From contig OZ007573.1 in assembly GCA_963931925.1 (NCBI GenBank), forward strand, positions 37,108,796 through 37,172,795: a stretch of DNA of 64,000 nucleotides, read 5' to 3'. This document shows, in pieces, positions 22,870 to 33,633 of the stretch (positions within the stretch are counted from its first letter, which is position 1; each line of letters starts with the position of its first letter). The stretch is from Onchidella celtica (Eukaryota; Mollusca; Gastropoda; Systellommatophora; Onchidiidae). The notes under the pieces were generated by a model that saw nothing but the letters and a program-made list of their open reading frames with translations, was not told the DNA's origin and ran no database searches. A program made the position numbers and the translations under genes.

Positions 22870-23258
22870 AAGTAAAATGAGTGTTAAAGTCTAATCAGAT
22901 CCATTTGAACGGATTTTCAATCATTTTGTATAATCAATGCTTTTTAATGCATATTTATTTCCTCTTATATGTATCTTAATTTACAGGAATCAAGAATGTG
23001 TGCTTCAATATGATGCCTGATGACAGTGACAGTGAACAAATTAAACTAAAGTTGAAATAGAGTGTGCGTAGTGACTTGTTTAAAGAAAAGAATAGGGGGT
23101 ATAATCTGGACTAGGGGGGTATAGTCTGGCCTAGCCCAGACTATACCCCGGGGTATAAACTGGCCTAGCCCAGAATAACCCCCGGGGCATATTCTGGGCT
23201 AGGCCGGTTTAACCCCGGGTATAGTCTGGCGGGGGTATAATCTGGCCTGCTACACCGG
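22870..23258. repeat. Right inverted terminal repeat of the palindromic-TIR unit
   Basis: Inverse of the block at 920-1325: AATGAGTGTTAAAGTC at the inner edge, AT-rich sequence, then TATACCCC/GGCCTAGCC palindromes and the final GGCCTGCTACACCGG. The AT-rich part reads as a short peptide (KNVCFNMMPDDSDSEQIKL) that also appears, diverged, on the minus strand at 1020-1244. That is shared DNA ancestry and not proof of coding. Confidence 0.7.
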
Positions 23259-23848
23259 TGTGTTCCCGCCTGCCTTCGGTGTGTTCCCGACTGCATTGTA
23301 AGTTTACACATCACAGTTTGATCCAGCTCTGTCGGGATTTGATAACTATCATCTACTTTGTTGGTCAGCAGGCAAGTAAATTCATTGTTTGTTGTTCTCG
23401 TTCTAATATTTTGTTTGAGTGCTACCCACTACTAAAATCTGACAGCTGCACAGTATAGGTTGTCTTACATTGAATAGGCATATTGTCAATATTGACTGGG
23501 TGTATGTGTTATTATTGATCTACAGATTGGCCAAAAGGATGTCAAAATTATATTTATAGAGGGTGAACGATATTGTGAGAGTATAGGTGAGAGCGCATTG
23601 CCAACCGCTTGACCTGTATGCTTCCTCGGAAACTGAGAACGTACTAGGAAGTAGTCTAACAGAGCGTCCTGTAAACTGTTCCATTACTGTTAGAATAGTG
23701 GTAAAAATTTATTGTGAACTTAATGCAGTGAGAAACAGTGCTAGATCTAGCTAGACCTATAATATATGATTATGTTATGCATACAATCAAATATAATTTA
23801 CCTTTGAGTAGAGGAGAGTGGCACAGCTGGAGCTAAACTCAGTGTAAG

Positions 23849-23850
<2 letters not shown>

Positions 23851-23891
<41 letters not shown>

Positions 23892-24037
23892 CCAGACAGA
23901 CACATAGAGAGACAGATACACAGACCGGGAGAGAGAGAGAGAGAGAGAGAGACAGAGAAAGAGAGAGAGACAGACAGGCAGACAGACACAGACACATAGA
24001 GAGTCAGATACACAGACCGGGAGAGAGAGAGAGAAGA
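23851..24037. repeat. GA/GACA-rich low-complexity block
   Basis: Long runs of GAGAGA interspersed with CAGACAGA. The part holding ACATAGAGAGA and ATACACAGACCGGGAGAGAG occurs twice (near 23900 and 23995), so a 95-bp segment was duplicated. It lies just upstream of the transposase start. Confidence 0.85.
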
Positions 24038-24092
24038 GAGAGATTTACGGAAGTAAATGTTTGTGTGTTGAACATTCAAATGCAGATTTCCG

Positions 24093-25595
24093 ATGGAAAG
24101 AGAAAACATTTTTCGACATTTTCAACCTGGTGGGCATGAAGCTGAAATATCGCAGCAGTTGCCAGGCTGTAATGATAATGAAGAGCCAGTTGATGAGCCC
24201 GAGACTGATGAAGTTAGCGAGTCAGAAGAAGATGTTATTTCAGAAAATGATGAAGAGATCAGTTCAGCTGAATATGACTTGGATGCAGAAGATGAGGGTC
24301 ACCTTACCATGCTACAACCAGTTGATATGAGTTCGCTGAACACGGATTCTGAAATTGACGTAGGAGTAGGAGTGGAGGAAGCTGATGAAAGTGGTGACAT
24401 GACATCCTCTTTGCTTGATCAAGCATCAGGGAGTACCAGCATGACCAATGACATCCCCGGGATTTACGAAGCCAAAGATGGAAGTGTTTGGTCTAAAACT
24501 GCTCCCCCACCAGCACGAACTTCAGCAAGCAACATCTTCAGACCTATGGGATGACTTGAATGCCAACTTAAACAGGGAATACATCCCAGGTCCAACTCTG
24601 ACGGTAGATGAGCAACTGATGCCTTGGAGGGGGAGGTGCTCATTTCTGCAGTACCTCCCTTCCAAGCCAGATAAATATGGGCTTAAAATCTTTTGGATTT
24701 GTGATGCAGAAAATGGCTTCCCTCTACATGGCGAACCGTACTTGGGAAGGAAAGGTCAGAAGAGACAAGAGAACCTTGGCAGGAACACAGCTATAGGTCT
24801 GATAGAGCCATACTTTGGAAGCGCAAGGAATCTTTCCGTGGACAACTTCTTCACTGACATGGTGCTTTCCTCTCATCGCCTGTCCAACAACATTACCTTG
24901 GTGGGAACGGTGAGGAAAAACAAACATTTCCTACCGCCAGAATTCCAAACGGAAAAGGATTAAGGAAGGGGGATGCCATATTTGGGTTTTTAAAAAAGAC
25001 GACAATTGTGGCTTTCCAATCCAACAAAAAGAAACATGTCGTTCTTTTGAGTACTATGAACCATGACAGTGCTTTTGACATAGAAGAAAAAAACCTGAGA
25101 TTGTGATGTCATATAATGCCACCAAAGGTGGAGTAGACAGCATGGATCAGATATGTCACTCTCTCACCACCAAAAGAAAGACAAACAGATGGCCATTGTT
25201 GATGTTCTACAACAGCCTGGATTTGGCATCTATCGCTTCAGTGATCATCTGGCGGAAAAATCAACCTTCAAGACAATCTGTCAGGGCAAGATAACCGAGT
25301 GCTTTTCAACATTGCGGTGGCAAAGGAGTTGGTCAAACCACAGCTTGAAAGGCGGCAGGCTGTTCAGAACTTGACTCAACATTTAAAGCACATTATTCAG
25401 ACAGCTATTGCAGCGTATGGACTCCAGTCCGAAGCACAGCCTACGCAAGCAGAGGTGTCTATCACCCGAAAGCGTGGTCGGTGTCACATAAGTTCAAGAA
25501 AGAAGGACACAAAGACAACACTGCACTGTTCCTTGTGCAGCAATGCTGTTTGCTCCAAACGGTCAAGAAAACAAATAGTGTGCGACAAATGCTAA
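24093..25595 (+). pseudogene. piggyBac transposase, broken, all three catalytic regions still visible
   Basis: Starts with ATG at 24093; the first 150 codons are acidic (ESEEDVISENDEE), as in piggyBac N-termini. A frame change near 24545, together with missing sequence, removes roughly the first half of the DDE domain. The next frame keeps TVDEQLMPWRGRC (first catalytic Asp) and SVDNFFTDMVLSSHRL (second Asp) and stops at 24961. A further frame keeps YNATKGGVDSMDQ (third Asp) near 25107. The last frame ends in a cysteine-rich tail, CSLCSNAVCS...CDKC, typical of piggyBac. At least three lesions make it non-functional. It belongs to the 15336-27551 element. Confidence 0.88.
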
Positions 25596-25997
25596 AATTA
25601 TGGAAGAAAGGAAGGTAAGAAAATTAATCACATTCTATTTTTTTTATCATCATCATCATCATCATGGGTGATTGGAGGGTGATGTGATATGCTATGATTT
25701 GCTCCTTCTCTCTTACATTGCAGTCATCCTTCTCTGCTCCTTCGTTCCTATGTTTGTCACTTTTGTGAACCCACCTTTTCTTCTCTCCCCTGTTATTGTT
25801 TGTAGCAACATATCAATGTCACCCATCGTCATTATTTGCAGCACCAGGATCATCATCACTATCAACAACAACATCTAACACCATCATTCATTAACAGTGG
25901 CATCCGTTGTAGGACGTGCCGCCATAAACATGCATCAACATAATGAACTTGAGCAATGAAAGCAGTGGTGAACATTGATTTTGTTTTATTATTCATT
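25596..25997. other. Intergenic between convergent genes
   Basis: Separates the 3' end of the plus-strand transposase from the 3' end of the minus-strand spliced gene. Contains a short (CAT)n run near 25649-25664 and no recognised gene. Confidence 0.6.
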
Positions 25998-27145
25998 TCA
26001 CTTTTCGTTTTTTCCCTTTCTGCTCTTGCCAGCCTTTCCACCACCATTTGGTCTGACGTCCCAGTCGAAGGCTGCCAGTTCCTCCAGTGTGATATGGTGG
26101 GCCTGAGGAAGAGATGAGAGACAAGTTACAAGTTTTCATTATTGCTGAATTATCAGTCACATCAGGTTTTTTTTTTTTTTTTACATTTTTAATAATAAAA
26201 ATAAATTCAAATTTATTACCACTTGCCTTGCATGCTTTGAGTACTGGCCATCTCTCTCTCTCTCTCTCTTTTCATCTTGTGTGTATGTGAAAGTGGTGTG
26301 CTCGTGAATGTGTATAGGGTTGTACAGGGAGAAGAGGAAGGTTAAAAAAATAATGGGGAAGGGAATAGACAACTTACCCTGGCATCATTTTTGTACTGGG
26401 CACCATATGCCCCGGGGGGTTTGTCTTCCTCATCCTGCTCCACTGCCGCCCTCACCACCTCAGGCCACACCACCCTTCTGCCCTCAAGCTGGTTAATCTT
26501 ATATATGCAGTAGAAGCGGCCATAAAATCGCCGCCCCCCCTGCTGCCCCGGTCCCCTCTTCATCCAGAAGGGCCAACATGCCCTCTGGGACAGTCAGGCT
26601 GAAATAAACAAATATAAACCCACATACATAGCCTACATACCTAGGGCCTCACTGACATGCGTGCATAGACAGCCTACATAGCAGGACACACATACATGCA
26701 TACATACACACACACATACATACACCCTCTCACATACACACACACTAGTCCTTGCCAACTGTCAACAAACAAATAGAAACAGATCTACTGCAAAACACTT
26801 ACTCTATATCTAGCAGATGAAACGATAACAGTACTAGCAGGCCTAGGCCTTTTTGAGGAAATCGGACCAAATCAAAGTGTAAAATTAATTTTCAACATCA
26901 AATATTGTAATAATAGATTACCCACTAAGAGAAAGTACAGGCCCGCCATGCCCTTAAACGTACATTCAACGATCTGCAAAATAAGCATCTTCAGACTGAA
27001 CCACTGGACTTGGGCACATACGATAGATCTCTTATCTGATAACCAATCCATTTTGAGCTACTACAGTAGTACTACTTTGCCTACTATAATGTACTAAATC
27101 TACTTACTTCTTGTCTTCAAAGGCTTTTCGTAGCAAGGACGCCAT
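25998..27145 (-). CDS. Spliced small gene inside the piggyBac-like element, unknown 115-residue protein
   Basis: Three minus-strand exons fit one open protein. Exon 1 (27145-27108) starts MASLLRKAFEDK and ends at a GTAAGT donor. Exon 2 (26582-26378) includes RRFYGRFYCIYKINQLEG and ends at GTAAGT. Exon 3 (26102-25998) follows a CTCTTCCTCAG acceptor and includes TLEELAAFDWDVRPN, then a basic tail with GGGKAGKSRKGK, then stop. I do not recognise the family. A stronger exon-2 acceptor (TTTATTTCAG, exon from 26598) would give a different start frame (LTVPEGMLALLDEE) that fails soon after unless a G-run indel is assumed. It is convergent with the transposase and starts just inside the right-end repeats, so the terminal array may act as its promoter. 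Confidence 0.55.
26378..26582 (-). other. Exon 2 of the small spliced gene
   Basis: The longest exon of the gene at 25998-27145 and the basis for calling it coding: 68 codons open, rich in Gly, Arg and aromatic residues, bounded by AG and GTAAGT. The GC content is much higher than in flanking introns. The seven-G run near 26540 is the place to check for a frameshift. Confidence 0.55.
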
Positions 27146-27185
27146 CTTGGAAAGTAAATCGATCATCGTTTCATGCCAAAGTGTC

Positions 27186-27547
27186 GAATCATAACATGGG
27201 GTGACTTTGTTACCCCCGACGTATGGAAAAGACTAAATAGGTTTTCAGTCTCTTTGAGATGTGGGTAAAGTTACCCCCTCTGTACGGATGAGACTAGATA
27301 GTCTTCTTTCTCTCTTGGATGTGGGGTAACAAAGTTACCCCCATCCCTTCAAAATAGGGGGTATAAAGTAATGACCGCTGATCAATACAATACGAAACCA
27401 CTTGTAATAAATTTAGAATAGACATTTGTCAAATTGATTTTTGGAGGAATACTGAAAGTTTCAAAGAAAAATTTTCATTGTAAGCATTTAAATGGGCATA
27501 AAAACAACCTCTGGGGTAACATTTTTACCCCTTCCATACGGATAGGG
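27186..27547. repeat. Right terminal and subterminal repeats of the piggyBac-like element
   Basis: Inverted counterparts of the left array: GGGGTGACTTTGTTACCCCC near 27200, GTAAAGTTACCCCC near 27268, GGGGTAACAAAGTTACCCCC near 27325 and GGGGTAACATTTTTACCCC near 27511, interleaved with GTACGGATGAGAC-type and TACGGATAGGG sequences. The final TACGGATAGGG abuts TTAA at 27548. Confidence 0.8.
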
Positions 27548-27551
27548 TTAA

Positions 27552-27989
27552 ACTGCCATTACAAAATACATGTGCAGCATACAAATTACAAGTAAATACA
27601 ACTTTCTTTAGATTACTACTTACCTAAAAAACAGATTTCATACAAATAGATGTCCCTGTGACAGTGTCAGCCATCATGTAAAGTTTTGAACTGTTACTTA
27701 ATTACAAACAGATAATATCAAAGAAGAAAAAAACAACAACATGAACATGAGCTAAATGAGATGGCAGGTAAGACACTGTCCTGTACAAACTGACAGTGAC
27801 ACTCCTGGTTCCTAGGATGACCTTGATGATGCATACAGTTTTCAGCCCGAAGCTCTACATGTTGAGGCACTTCCATCCTGTGACATGGCAGATGATGATA
27901 GGGTTAATCTTGATACTTCAACAAACACACCAATAAGGCAAGAAAAGACAGCACTCTTTACAGAGTGAAAAAGATCATGCCAACAAATA
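27552..27989. other. Intergenic, no gene seen
   Basis: AT-rich sequence between the piggyBac-like element and the decayed Harbinger transposase. No domain or repeat is recognised. Confidence 0.5.
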
Positions 27990-28517
27990 GGATTAGAGTG
28001 ACTGAACTTCATGTGCAGGAACAGTTGATAAACAAAGATTTTCCAAGAATCCTCAAAAAATGTGCAGAAAGGCACAGACAGAAAGGTTCACTTCCATTAA
28101 TGTTTTCAGCAGGAGGAACTGGCAAGCTGTTGCTGTAGAAGGCTCTATCAAATGGAGAACCCTCAAGCACTCTACCGTCAAAGTGCTTTCCACAATTTGG
28201 TTGAGCACCACGCACTCACTGTAACACAATTAAAAATGTTAGCTGGTAATTGAAATACATGTACTTGCTACCTGAATTTGCAGGGCACCAATTTTTATGG
28301 GTTTCCCAGCAACAGTGCCAAGAACATGGGAGAAATTCCATCGCTGTCAGAATCAAGCAGCTACTCTTTGGAAGCCCTCAGTTGTGAGTTCTGGCAACCC
28401 ACTAGGTTTTAAATGGTCCCAGATTGCAGTGCAGGTCTCATAGACTATGTCCCTCACTGTGCTTGTCCCCACTTGGAACTGGCAATGAAGACTTTTGCAG
28501 TCTCTCCAGTGGCAAGA
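27990..28517 (-). pseudogene. PIF/Harbinger transposase fragment, exon 2, heavily decayed
   Basis: On the minus strand a CTATCTCAG acceptor precedes FLATGET, the same exon start as in the better copy at 56151 (FLATGDSFRSL). Continuing in other frames, GTSTVRDIVYETCTAIWDHL and PELTTEGFQRVAA (helix-turn-helix part), WNFSHVLGTVAGKPI (place of the GAIDGKH motif) and DGRVLEGSPFDRAFYS (the S-DGG-F segment) can be read in order. Several frameshifts and stops separate them, and the first catalytic Asp motif is altered. It is a relic next to a MADF-like exon on the other strand (28709). Confidence 0.6.
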
Positions 28518-28708
28518 AACTGAGATAGAACAATAACAGACTTATTACAGAGACGTAAGTTAAAGTTATAAGTGTAACACAAACACATGAGCCATTAGTT
28601 CATCTGCTAAAAGGAAACATGATTCAAGCGTACAAATAAATTTGAGAATATTCATAAAAGATAGAATATAATGAATAAATAATTGATGCAATTTCGATTT
28701 CATTTCAG

Positions 28709-29124
28709 TTGACGTCGTGAAATGTAAGTGGCAGTACCTCAACATCAGTCAACTGTTTCCGTGGCTAAAAGGGGTGGAAAGCTTTACTTACATGAGCAAA
28801 TGAGCTTTTTACAGGTGCACATGGCGCATGCTGCTTTGCAAAGGCAATTATGGGCACGTACAGCCAGTACATGGAGGAGTTAGTCAAGAGACAGCCAGCT
28901 TAATCACCGAGGCTGACAGCATTGAAGAAGATGAGCCATCAGCCTCTACTCTGTCTCCATCATGGAGTCCATCTACAAAGGAAAGGCCACAGGAAGAAAT
29001 CCAGGGCTGGGAAGAAGCAGCTCCTGCCTTTTTAACAAGTTGGCATGAAAAAACCAATTGCCCTGAAATGGGCTTGTCCCTGTGGTACAGAAACTTTCAA
29101 AAAGACATAAAAGACCCATTTTAA
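28709..29124 (+). pseudogene. MADF-like DNA-binding protein fragment
   Basis: A TTTCATTTCAG acceptor ends at 28708 and is followed by VDVVKCKWQYL, which fits the third helix region of a MADF domain (V--VK-KW--L). After stops, an open frame (28828-29124) is acidic and serine-rich (SIEEDEPSASTLSPSWS) like the linker of MADF-BESS proteins, but no BESS motif is visible. With the opposite-strand transposase relic at 27990-28517 it probably represents one old Harbinger element. Confidence 0.4.
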
Positions 29125-30954
29125 TTATGCAGACGTAACAAGCCTACGGGTGAAATATCTGAAACATCAAGATGAGGGCGAGTCTCTGGAAGTTTTGTAT
29201 GTATGAAAACTAATAAACTGTAAAGGTATCAGGTAATTTCTTTTTTCTTTGATGGACAAGTGAATAAGTGTATATGTGGAACATACATCACCACTAGCCT
29301 TTCAAGTTTGAAGATTCTTTAAAAAGTAGGCCTATGAAGCTGTAAATGCACACAGATGCAGCAAAGACGTAGAGCAATAGTTTCTTACTTTGCAGGGGTT
29401 CCTAGGTTCAATTGCAAATGGAAGGATGATGTTATTGTTAACACCCAACAATACAAAAAAGTGCTGTAATAATACGCATGCATATGGCAAAGTTCAGAAA
29501 ACAACACAAGTCGCACTGCACTCTACACATTCTAAATTTCAGTTGTTAAGCTTACCATTAACTTTAAACCAAATACATGTTTTACAGATTCACATGACAC
29601 CTTATACATCAAAACATGAATTATATTAAAAAAAACAATTTAATTAAATAACAATAAGTTATCAATGTCGAATCCATCTTTTGTTTTAAATTCAACCAAA
29701 GGTAAAAGAAAATTAAAACAATAACAGATAAACACAACAAACCTCAGGGTGAAGAGTAACCTCTCCCTGGGAGATATGGAAACTTTGTAGTTTGTGTCTC
29801 TGATGATGATTTTCATCTGAGACAATGCTCGACGCTCAGTAATTCCTGGACTATAACAAACAGATACAGTGCTAAAACCTTGGCACAGGATGTGTCAAGC
29901 TTTGGAACATAAAGATGGACAAGATCCTAAGTACATACTTGATCCGAAGTACATACTTGCCACAGCAGTCATCTCAAGATCTATTCCGATCCCACCTCAT
30001 TCTCGCCAGATATCCCGCAAGACCTTAAGTGCCCAATCAATGTCTTCATTCCTGACAAAACCTGTGACAGCATAGCGAACAAAATCCAGCAACCCAAGAG
30101 ACCAAAGAAGTTAATACTTCATGCGGTATTTGCTTTACAATTATGTTTTCTGTTGCATTTATATTGATTATGTTCATGTTTCACATTACAAATTCACTTC
30201 CATGGTTTATCCATTATATGGGAGTTTGAAGTAAGTTTGAAGATCTTCAAAAATCACCTAATAAACTTGCAGTATGGCAAGTATTATCAGTGTTTTGGTT
30301 ATGAAGATTTGGAAACATACATTGTACAATGTAAAATGTGAAAATTCGCAAACTCAGAGTTCGAACACTGATGTGTGAAAGATTGGGTGACGGTCGATCA
30401 ATTGTAGCATGGAGCATACCAATCGGTTGTAAAGTGAGTCACTCAGGAAAAGAAATATTTGATTTTCATTCTGAATATTAATTGAATTGCATTATCCAGG
30501 TGTTGGCAGAGAGATCGATCGATCAGATAGATAGATAGATAACCTAACATATTTTACATCAAATTTTGGGGCATTGAATCCACCCATCCATCCATCCATC
30601 ATATGTGTACAATCAACGTTTCAGACAGGAAAGTTTGAAAATGTCCAGAGATGTTAAATTCAAGTTCTGGACCTGTTGACCAGACAAACATTGTTAACCA
30701 GGCCTTTTTCCTGAGCTATTTGAACGGGAAAAAAAATTGAATGAAATTTATTTATGCGTTTATTTGGTTAAAATATGTTTCACTTTCTGAATGCTTTTTA
30801 AACCCAAGGAGAGCTGCATGTTGGTGATGTTGAAGAGGAAGGAGGGGAGTTGAGAGAGAGAAAAGAAAAGAGAGAAACCTATGAATGTGTGTGTTTGTTT
30901 GTCAGTTTGTGTGTGTATGTGTGAAATTTGTTGTACCCTCGGTGATGACTTGAA
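29125..30954. other. Intergenic, no gene seen
   Basis: AT-rich. A frame at 29869-30075 has no known domain. Short (GATC)n/(GATA)n and (CCAT)n runs occur near 30510-30600. The segment 30602-30700 is repeated, diverged, at 47717-47813 (both contain CTGGACCTGTTGACCAGACA), so it is a piece of a dispersed repeat. Confidence 0.5.
30602..30700. repeat. Dispersed repeat, about 97 bp
   Basis: Matches 47717-47813 in the same orientation, with ATGTGTACAAT at the start and CTGGACCTGTTGACCAGACA near the end. Too short to classify; possibly part of the untranslated region of a transposon family. Confidence 0.6.
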
Positions 30955-31006
30955 TTGGCAACTAGTATTACTTATATTACATCAGTGTTAAATTCTTCTC
31001 GTGCAG

Positions 31007-31429
31007 GTAACATAGCGGAGAAGAAATGGACCAGTTTAACAGATTACTTTCAACGGCAGCTCTGTACTGGTGCTGCAATCGCCGGGTGCCTCCATATCAA
31101 TGAGCACATTGCACAGAACCAAAATGTCTGTTGCTTCCACAACACATGAAACCCCGGAAATTGACACAAATGCTATTGCTACACCAAAATCAATCCAAAG
31201 ATCTAACAGTAACAGGGAGAAAAGTCAACAGCACATCTCAGATAAAGATGAGGAAAAAGAAGAAGACCCTCTGTTCTTCAAAAGCCTGGTGCCAAAAATG
31301 AAATGTCTACATGATATTCAGAAAATGGAACTGCAAGGAGAGCCGCACAGCATGGTTCTTAAGCACATCAAAATAGCACATGGCAGTGCACCTCTGGCAC
31401 TCACTAATTGGTATCCACAACCATCTTAA
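31007..31429 (+). pseudogene. MADF-BESS-type protein, C-terminal exon, broken
   Basis: After a TTCTCGTGCAG acceptor (ends 31006) comes NIAEKKWTSLTDYFQRQL, matching the K-W--L-D-F-R part of a MADF domain. The frame then changes; a second frame (31070-31429) has an acidic linker (KDEEKEEDPLFFKSLVPKM) whose LFFKSL-P-M core is the BESS protein-interaction motif, as in the copy at 56314-57119. MADF-BESS proteins partner Harbinger transposases in many animals. The nearest candidate partner is the HARBI1-like gene at 33634-35023. Confidence 0.6.
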
Positions 31430-31704
31430 TATAGGTCACCTCAAGAGGTGATTTGACAGAAACAACATTTGAATCACTCTCTGTATCGGATTCAGGGAAT
31501 TCTAGACCGAGCAGCAGGCAGTCAATTGATGAAGGGCAGGGGTCACCCCAGCCTGGTCCTAGTGGTGACAGGACTACTAAGAGGCCCAGAACTACTCCAG
31601 GGAGGAGGTGTGTGGAGGGAGGTGAAGGCTGATGAGGAGGGAGAGACAGCAAACAACTTCAGGTTTCTACCTAAGGATTCTTAGATGGTGACTCGACTCC
31701 ACTG
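31430..31704. other. Short spacer, possible acidic N-terminus of the next transposase
   Basis: Contains TESDSNVV- and SESDTES-like coding potential only on the minus strand, and a GAGGGAGG-rich stretch. The piggyBac frame that follows may start in or before this region, but no start is clear. Confidence 0.35.
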
Positions 31705-33048
31705 ATGTGTCTGAAAACTCTGCTCACAGATGAACTGTGTGACCTCATCATTGACTCTATCAATGAGTTTGTTAAACAAGAAGTAGCAAAAAACACCCCT
31801 GCAAGTCGTCGGTCAAGATATGCCACTTGGTATCCCATAAAAAAATACGAATTCTTGAAATTCCTTGCTGCGGTGACCAACATGGGCATTGACAAGCGTG
31901 CATCCATTCGTGACTACTTTTCCAGGGCTCAGTCCCTCTACACCCCGTTCTACCACCAGATGTTCAACAGGGAATGTTTCGACGTGATATACCACACAAT
32001 GTTGCACGTGGGAGAACCAGACGCAATGGGTAAAAACAAGATTGAACCATGCGTCAATTAGCTGATCATAAAGTTCAACGAAGCTTTCACCCCCCTTTCA
32101 AGACGCCTTCACTGATGAGATGATCATCGGATGGAAGGGGCAGTGGAAATATAAGCAGTACAATGCCACCAAACCCCACAAGTACCATATAAAAAGCTTT
32201 GGGTTGGTGGATAGCACAACTGGCTATGTACTGAACCTACTAACCTACTATGGGGCTGAAACTTCCTACGACCCAGAGCTTGATGTGGATTTGAACGGAT
32301 CAAATTCCGTCAAAATTATGGACATCCTCCTCAAACCCATTGGCAGTGGATATCATATCTATGCTGACAGATGGTACACAACGATGAACCTTCTGGAGTA
32401 CCTGCTCAGCAAGAGGCACTACTATACTGCCACAGGAATTTCGGGGCCAGCAGTGACACCTCAAACACATGGAGTCCAAATTTTGGTTGGAAGCTGAGGA
32501 CAGACTACAGAGTGTGGCTTGAAGAGACAAGAAGGCGAACAAGCCAGTGGTCATGACATCCACTAAAGCCAAAGTTGGATCTGTCACCGTCAAGGGAAAA
32601 GAAAAGCAAGACATAATTCCCTCATATAATTTCAGCATGAACGGGTGTGAACGCGCTGATCAGATCGTAGGCTATTATGGCTTGCACATCCGGAAATCCA
32701 AGAAATGGAAGAAAATCTTCTATTGGCTCTTGGAAATTACAATTGTCAATGCTTACTTCCTCTATCCACTCTCTCAACAATAGCTTCAAAAAAAAAGAGC
32801 AAGGTTTGAGAGTTTTCAAGCTTTGCCTTATTGACGAACTGTGTGAATTTGCAAGTTCACTGACCCCAAACCCAACACAGCATGTGTCTGCCAGACCAGG
32901 CCAGCCAAGAATATCCAACCCAGCGGAACGACTTGAGGGTTGCAAGCACATGATCGCCTATATCTCCCGGGACCACAGATGTAAGGTGTGCAGCACACCT
33001 GCACAAACTTCTGCGTTACTCCGAATCGAGCCATCTTACCAAGTGTAG
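31705..33048 (+). pseudogene. piggyBac transposase (PGBD4-like), broken
   Basis: Four consecutive frames carry a piggyBac DDE protein. Residues KKYEFLKFLAAVTNMGIDKR and LYTPFYHQMFNRECF mark the N-terminal domain (31705-32061). DEMIIGWKGQWKYKQYNATKP holds the first catalytic Asp and IYADRWYTTMNLLEYL the second (32120-32497). The third region reads NFSMNGCERADQIVGYY, where the usual GGVD is replaced by NGCE, so the third Asp is lost. A cysteine-rich end (CKVCSTP) follows near 32985. Stops and frameshifts near 32060, 32497 and 32783 confirm a dead copy. Confidence 0.85.
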
Positions 33049-33633
33049 AGCCAAGGCATAATTGTGATCTAAAGGAGCTCTTCCTAATCTGTGAATATGA
33101 TTTTGATCTTATTCGCACACGTCTGCAAATGAGCGTGGCCTTAAAAAAATGTAAACAAGTAACTGCAATGCAAAGGAACTTAACAGCTGAGACAAAAATT
33201 TAAAGAAAAAGGGGGGAGGGGGTTATTTGTAAACAAAGCAAGAAATGGAGTAATTCAAGTGTTTGTGACAGATAACACGATGGTAATAAACTTTTGGTTT
33301 TGTTTGCTTGTTGGGTTCAATGTTACATTGCCCTATGCTGTGTTATTTTAGAATCTCGATTGTCTAGTCATAAAACTAAACAAGTAATTCATGAGGTGCA
33401 GGTGACAAATACATTCTTTATGTACAATGGGACAATTCAAATTCTGTCCTTTCGATGAGTGATGAGTTTTGGTTATGTTTGTATGAAAATTGAGTTTTTC
33501 TGCTATTTTATAACGATTGGCCATATGTTGAGGTATACAGTACTCAGGGTGGACACTGTTTTTACTGTGGCCATATTATTTTACTTTTCAAGTTCTTCTT
33601 GGCCTCTACTTTTTTGCTAATGAAGCATTTCAG
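33049..33633. other. Spacer, probably intron or 5' part of the next gene
   Basis: No domain recognised. The next exon begins with a clear acceptor at 33631-33633, so upstream exons of the HARBI1-like gene should lie here or further left. I could not find them. Confidence 0.4.

Larger units (their letters stand above)
19940..23258. mobile_element. Palindromic-TIR unit, 3.3 kb
   Basis: Begins CCGGTGTAACAGGCC and ends GGCCTGCTACACCGG, which are inverted copies of each other with one mismatch. Both ends hold blocks of TATACCCC/GGCCTAGCC palindromes followed by an AT-rich stretch shared between the ends (about 20090-20195 and 22870-23090), so the inverted repeats are some 250-400 bp long but diverged. 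It sits inside the piggyBac-like element. Inside are a LINE 3' fragment and a SINE, and no transposase was found, so it is non-autonomous. No target duplication is visible (flanks TAGTT and TGTGT). Confidence 0.65.
15336..27551 (+). mobile_element. piggyBac-like DNA transposon, about 12.2 kb with nested insertions
   Basis: Both outer ends are TTAA (15336-15339, 27548-27551) followed by the inverted repeat CCCTATCCGTA. TTAA is the piggyBac target site. Inside both ends lie arrays of repeats related to GGGGTAACAAAGTTACCCC. The element encodes a piggyBac transposase on the plus strand (24093-25595, broken) and a small spliced gene on the minus strand (25998-27145). A LINE (15563-19855) and a palindromic-TIR unit (19940-23258) are nested inside; without them the element would be about 4.6 kb. 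The transposase lesions mean this copy is no longer autonomous. Confidence 0.85.

Noticed and set aside
29869..30075. 68-codon frame with WHRMCQALEHKDGQD
   Set aside because: No recognised domain, includes a local 15-base repeat (AAGTACATACTTG), and nothing supports expression.
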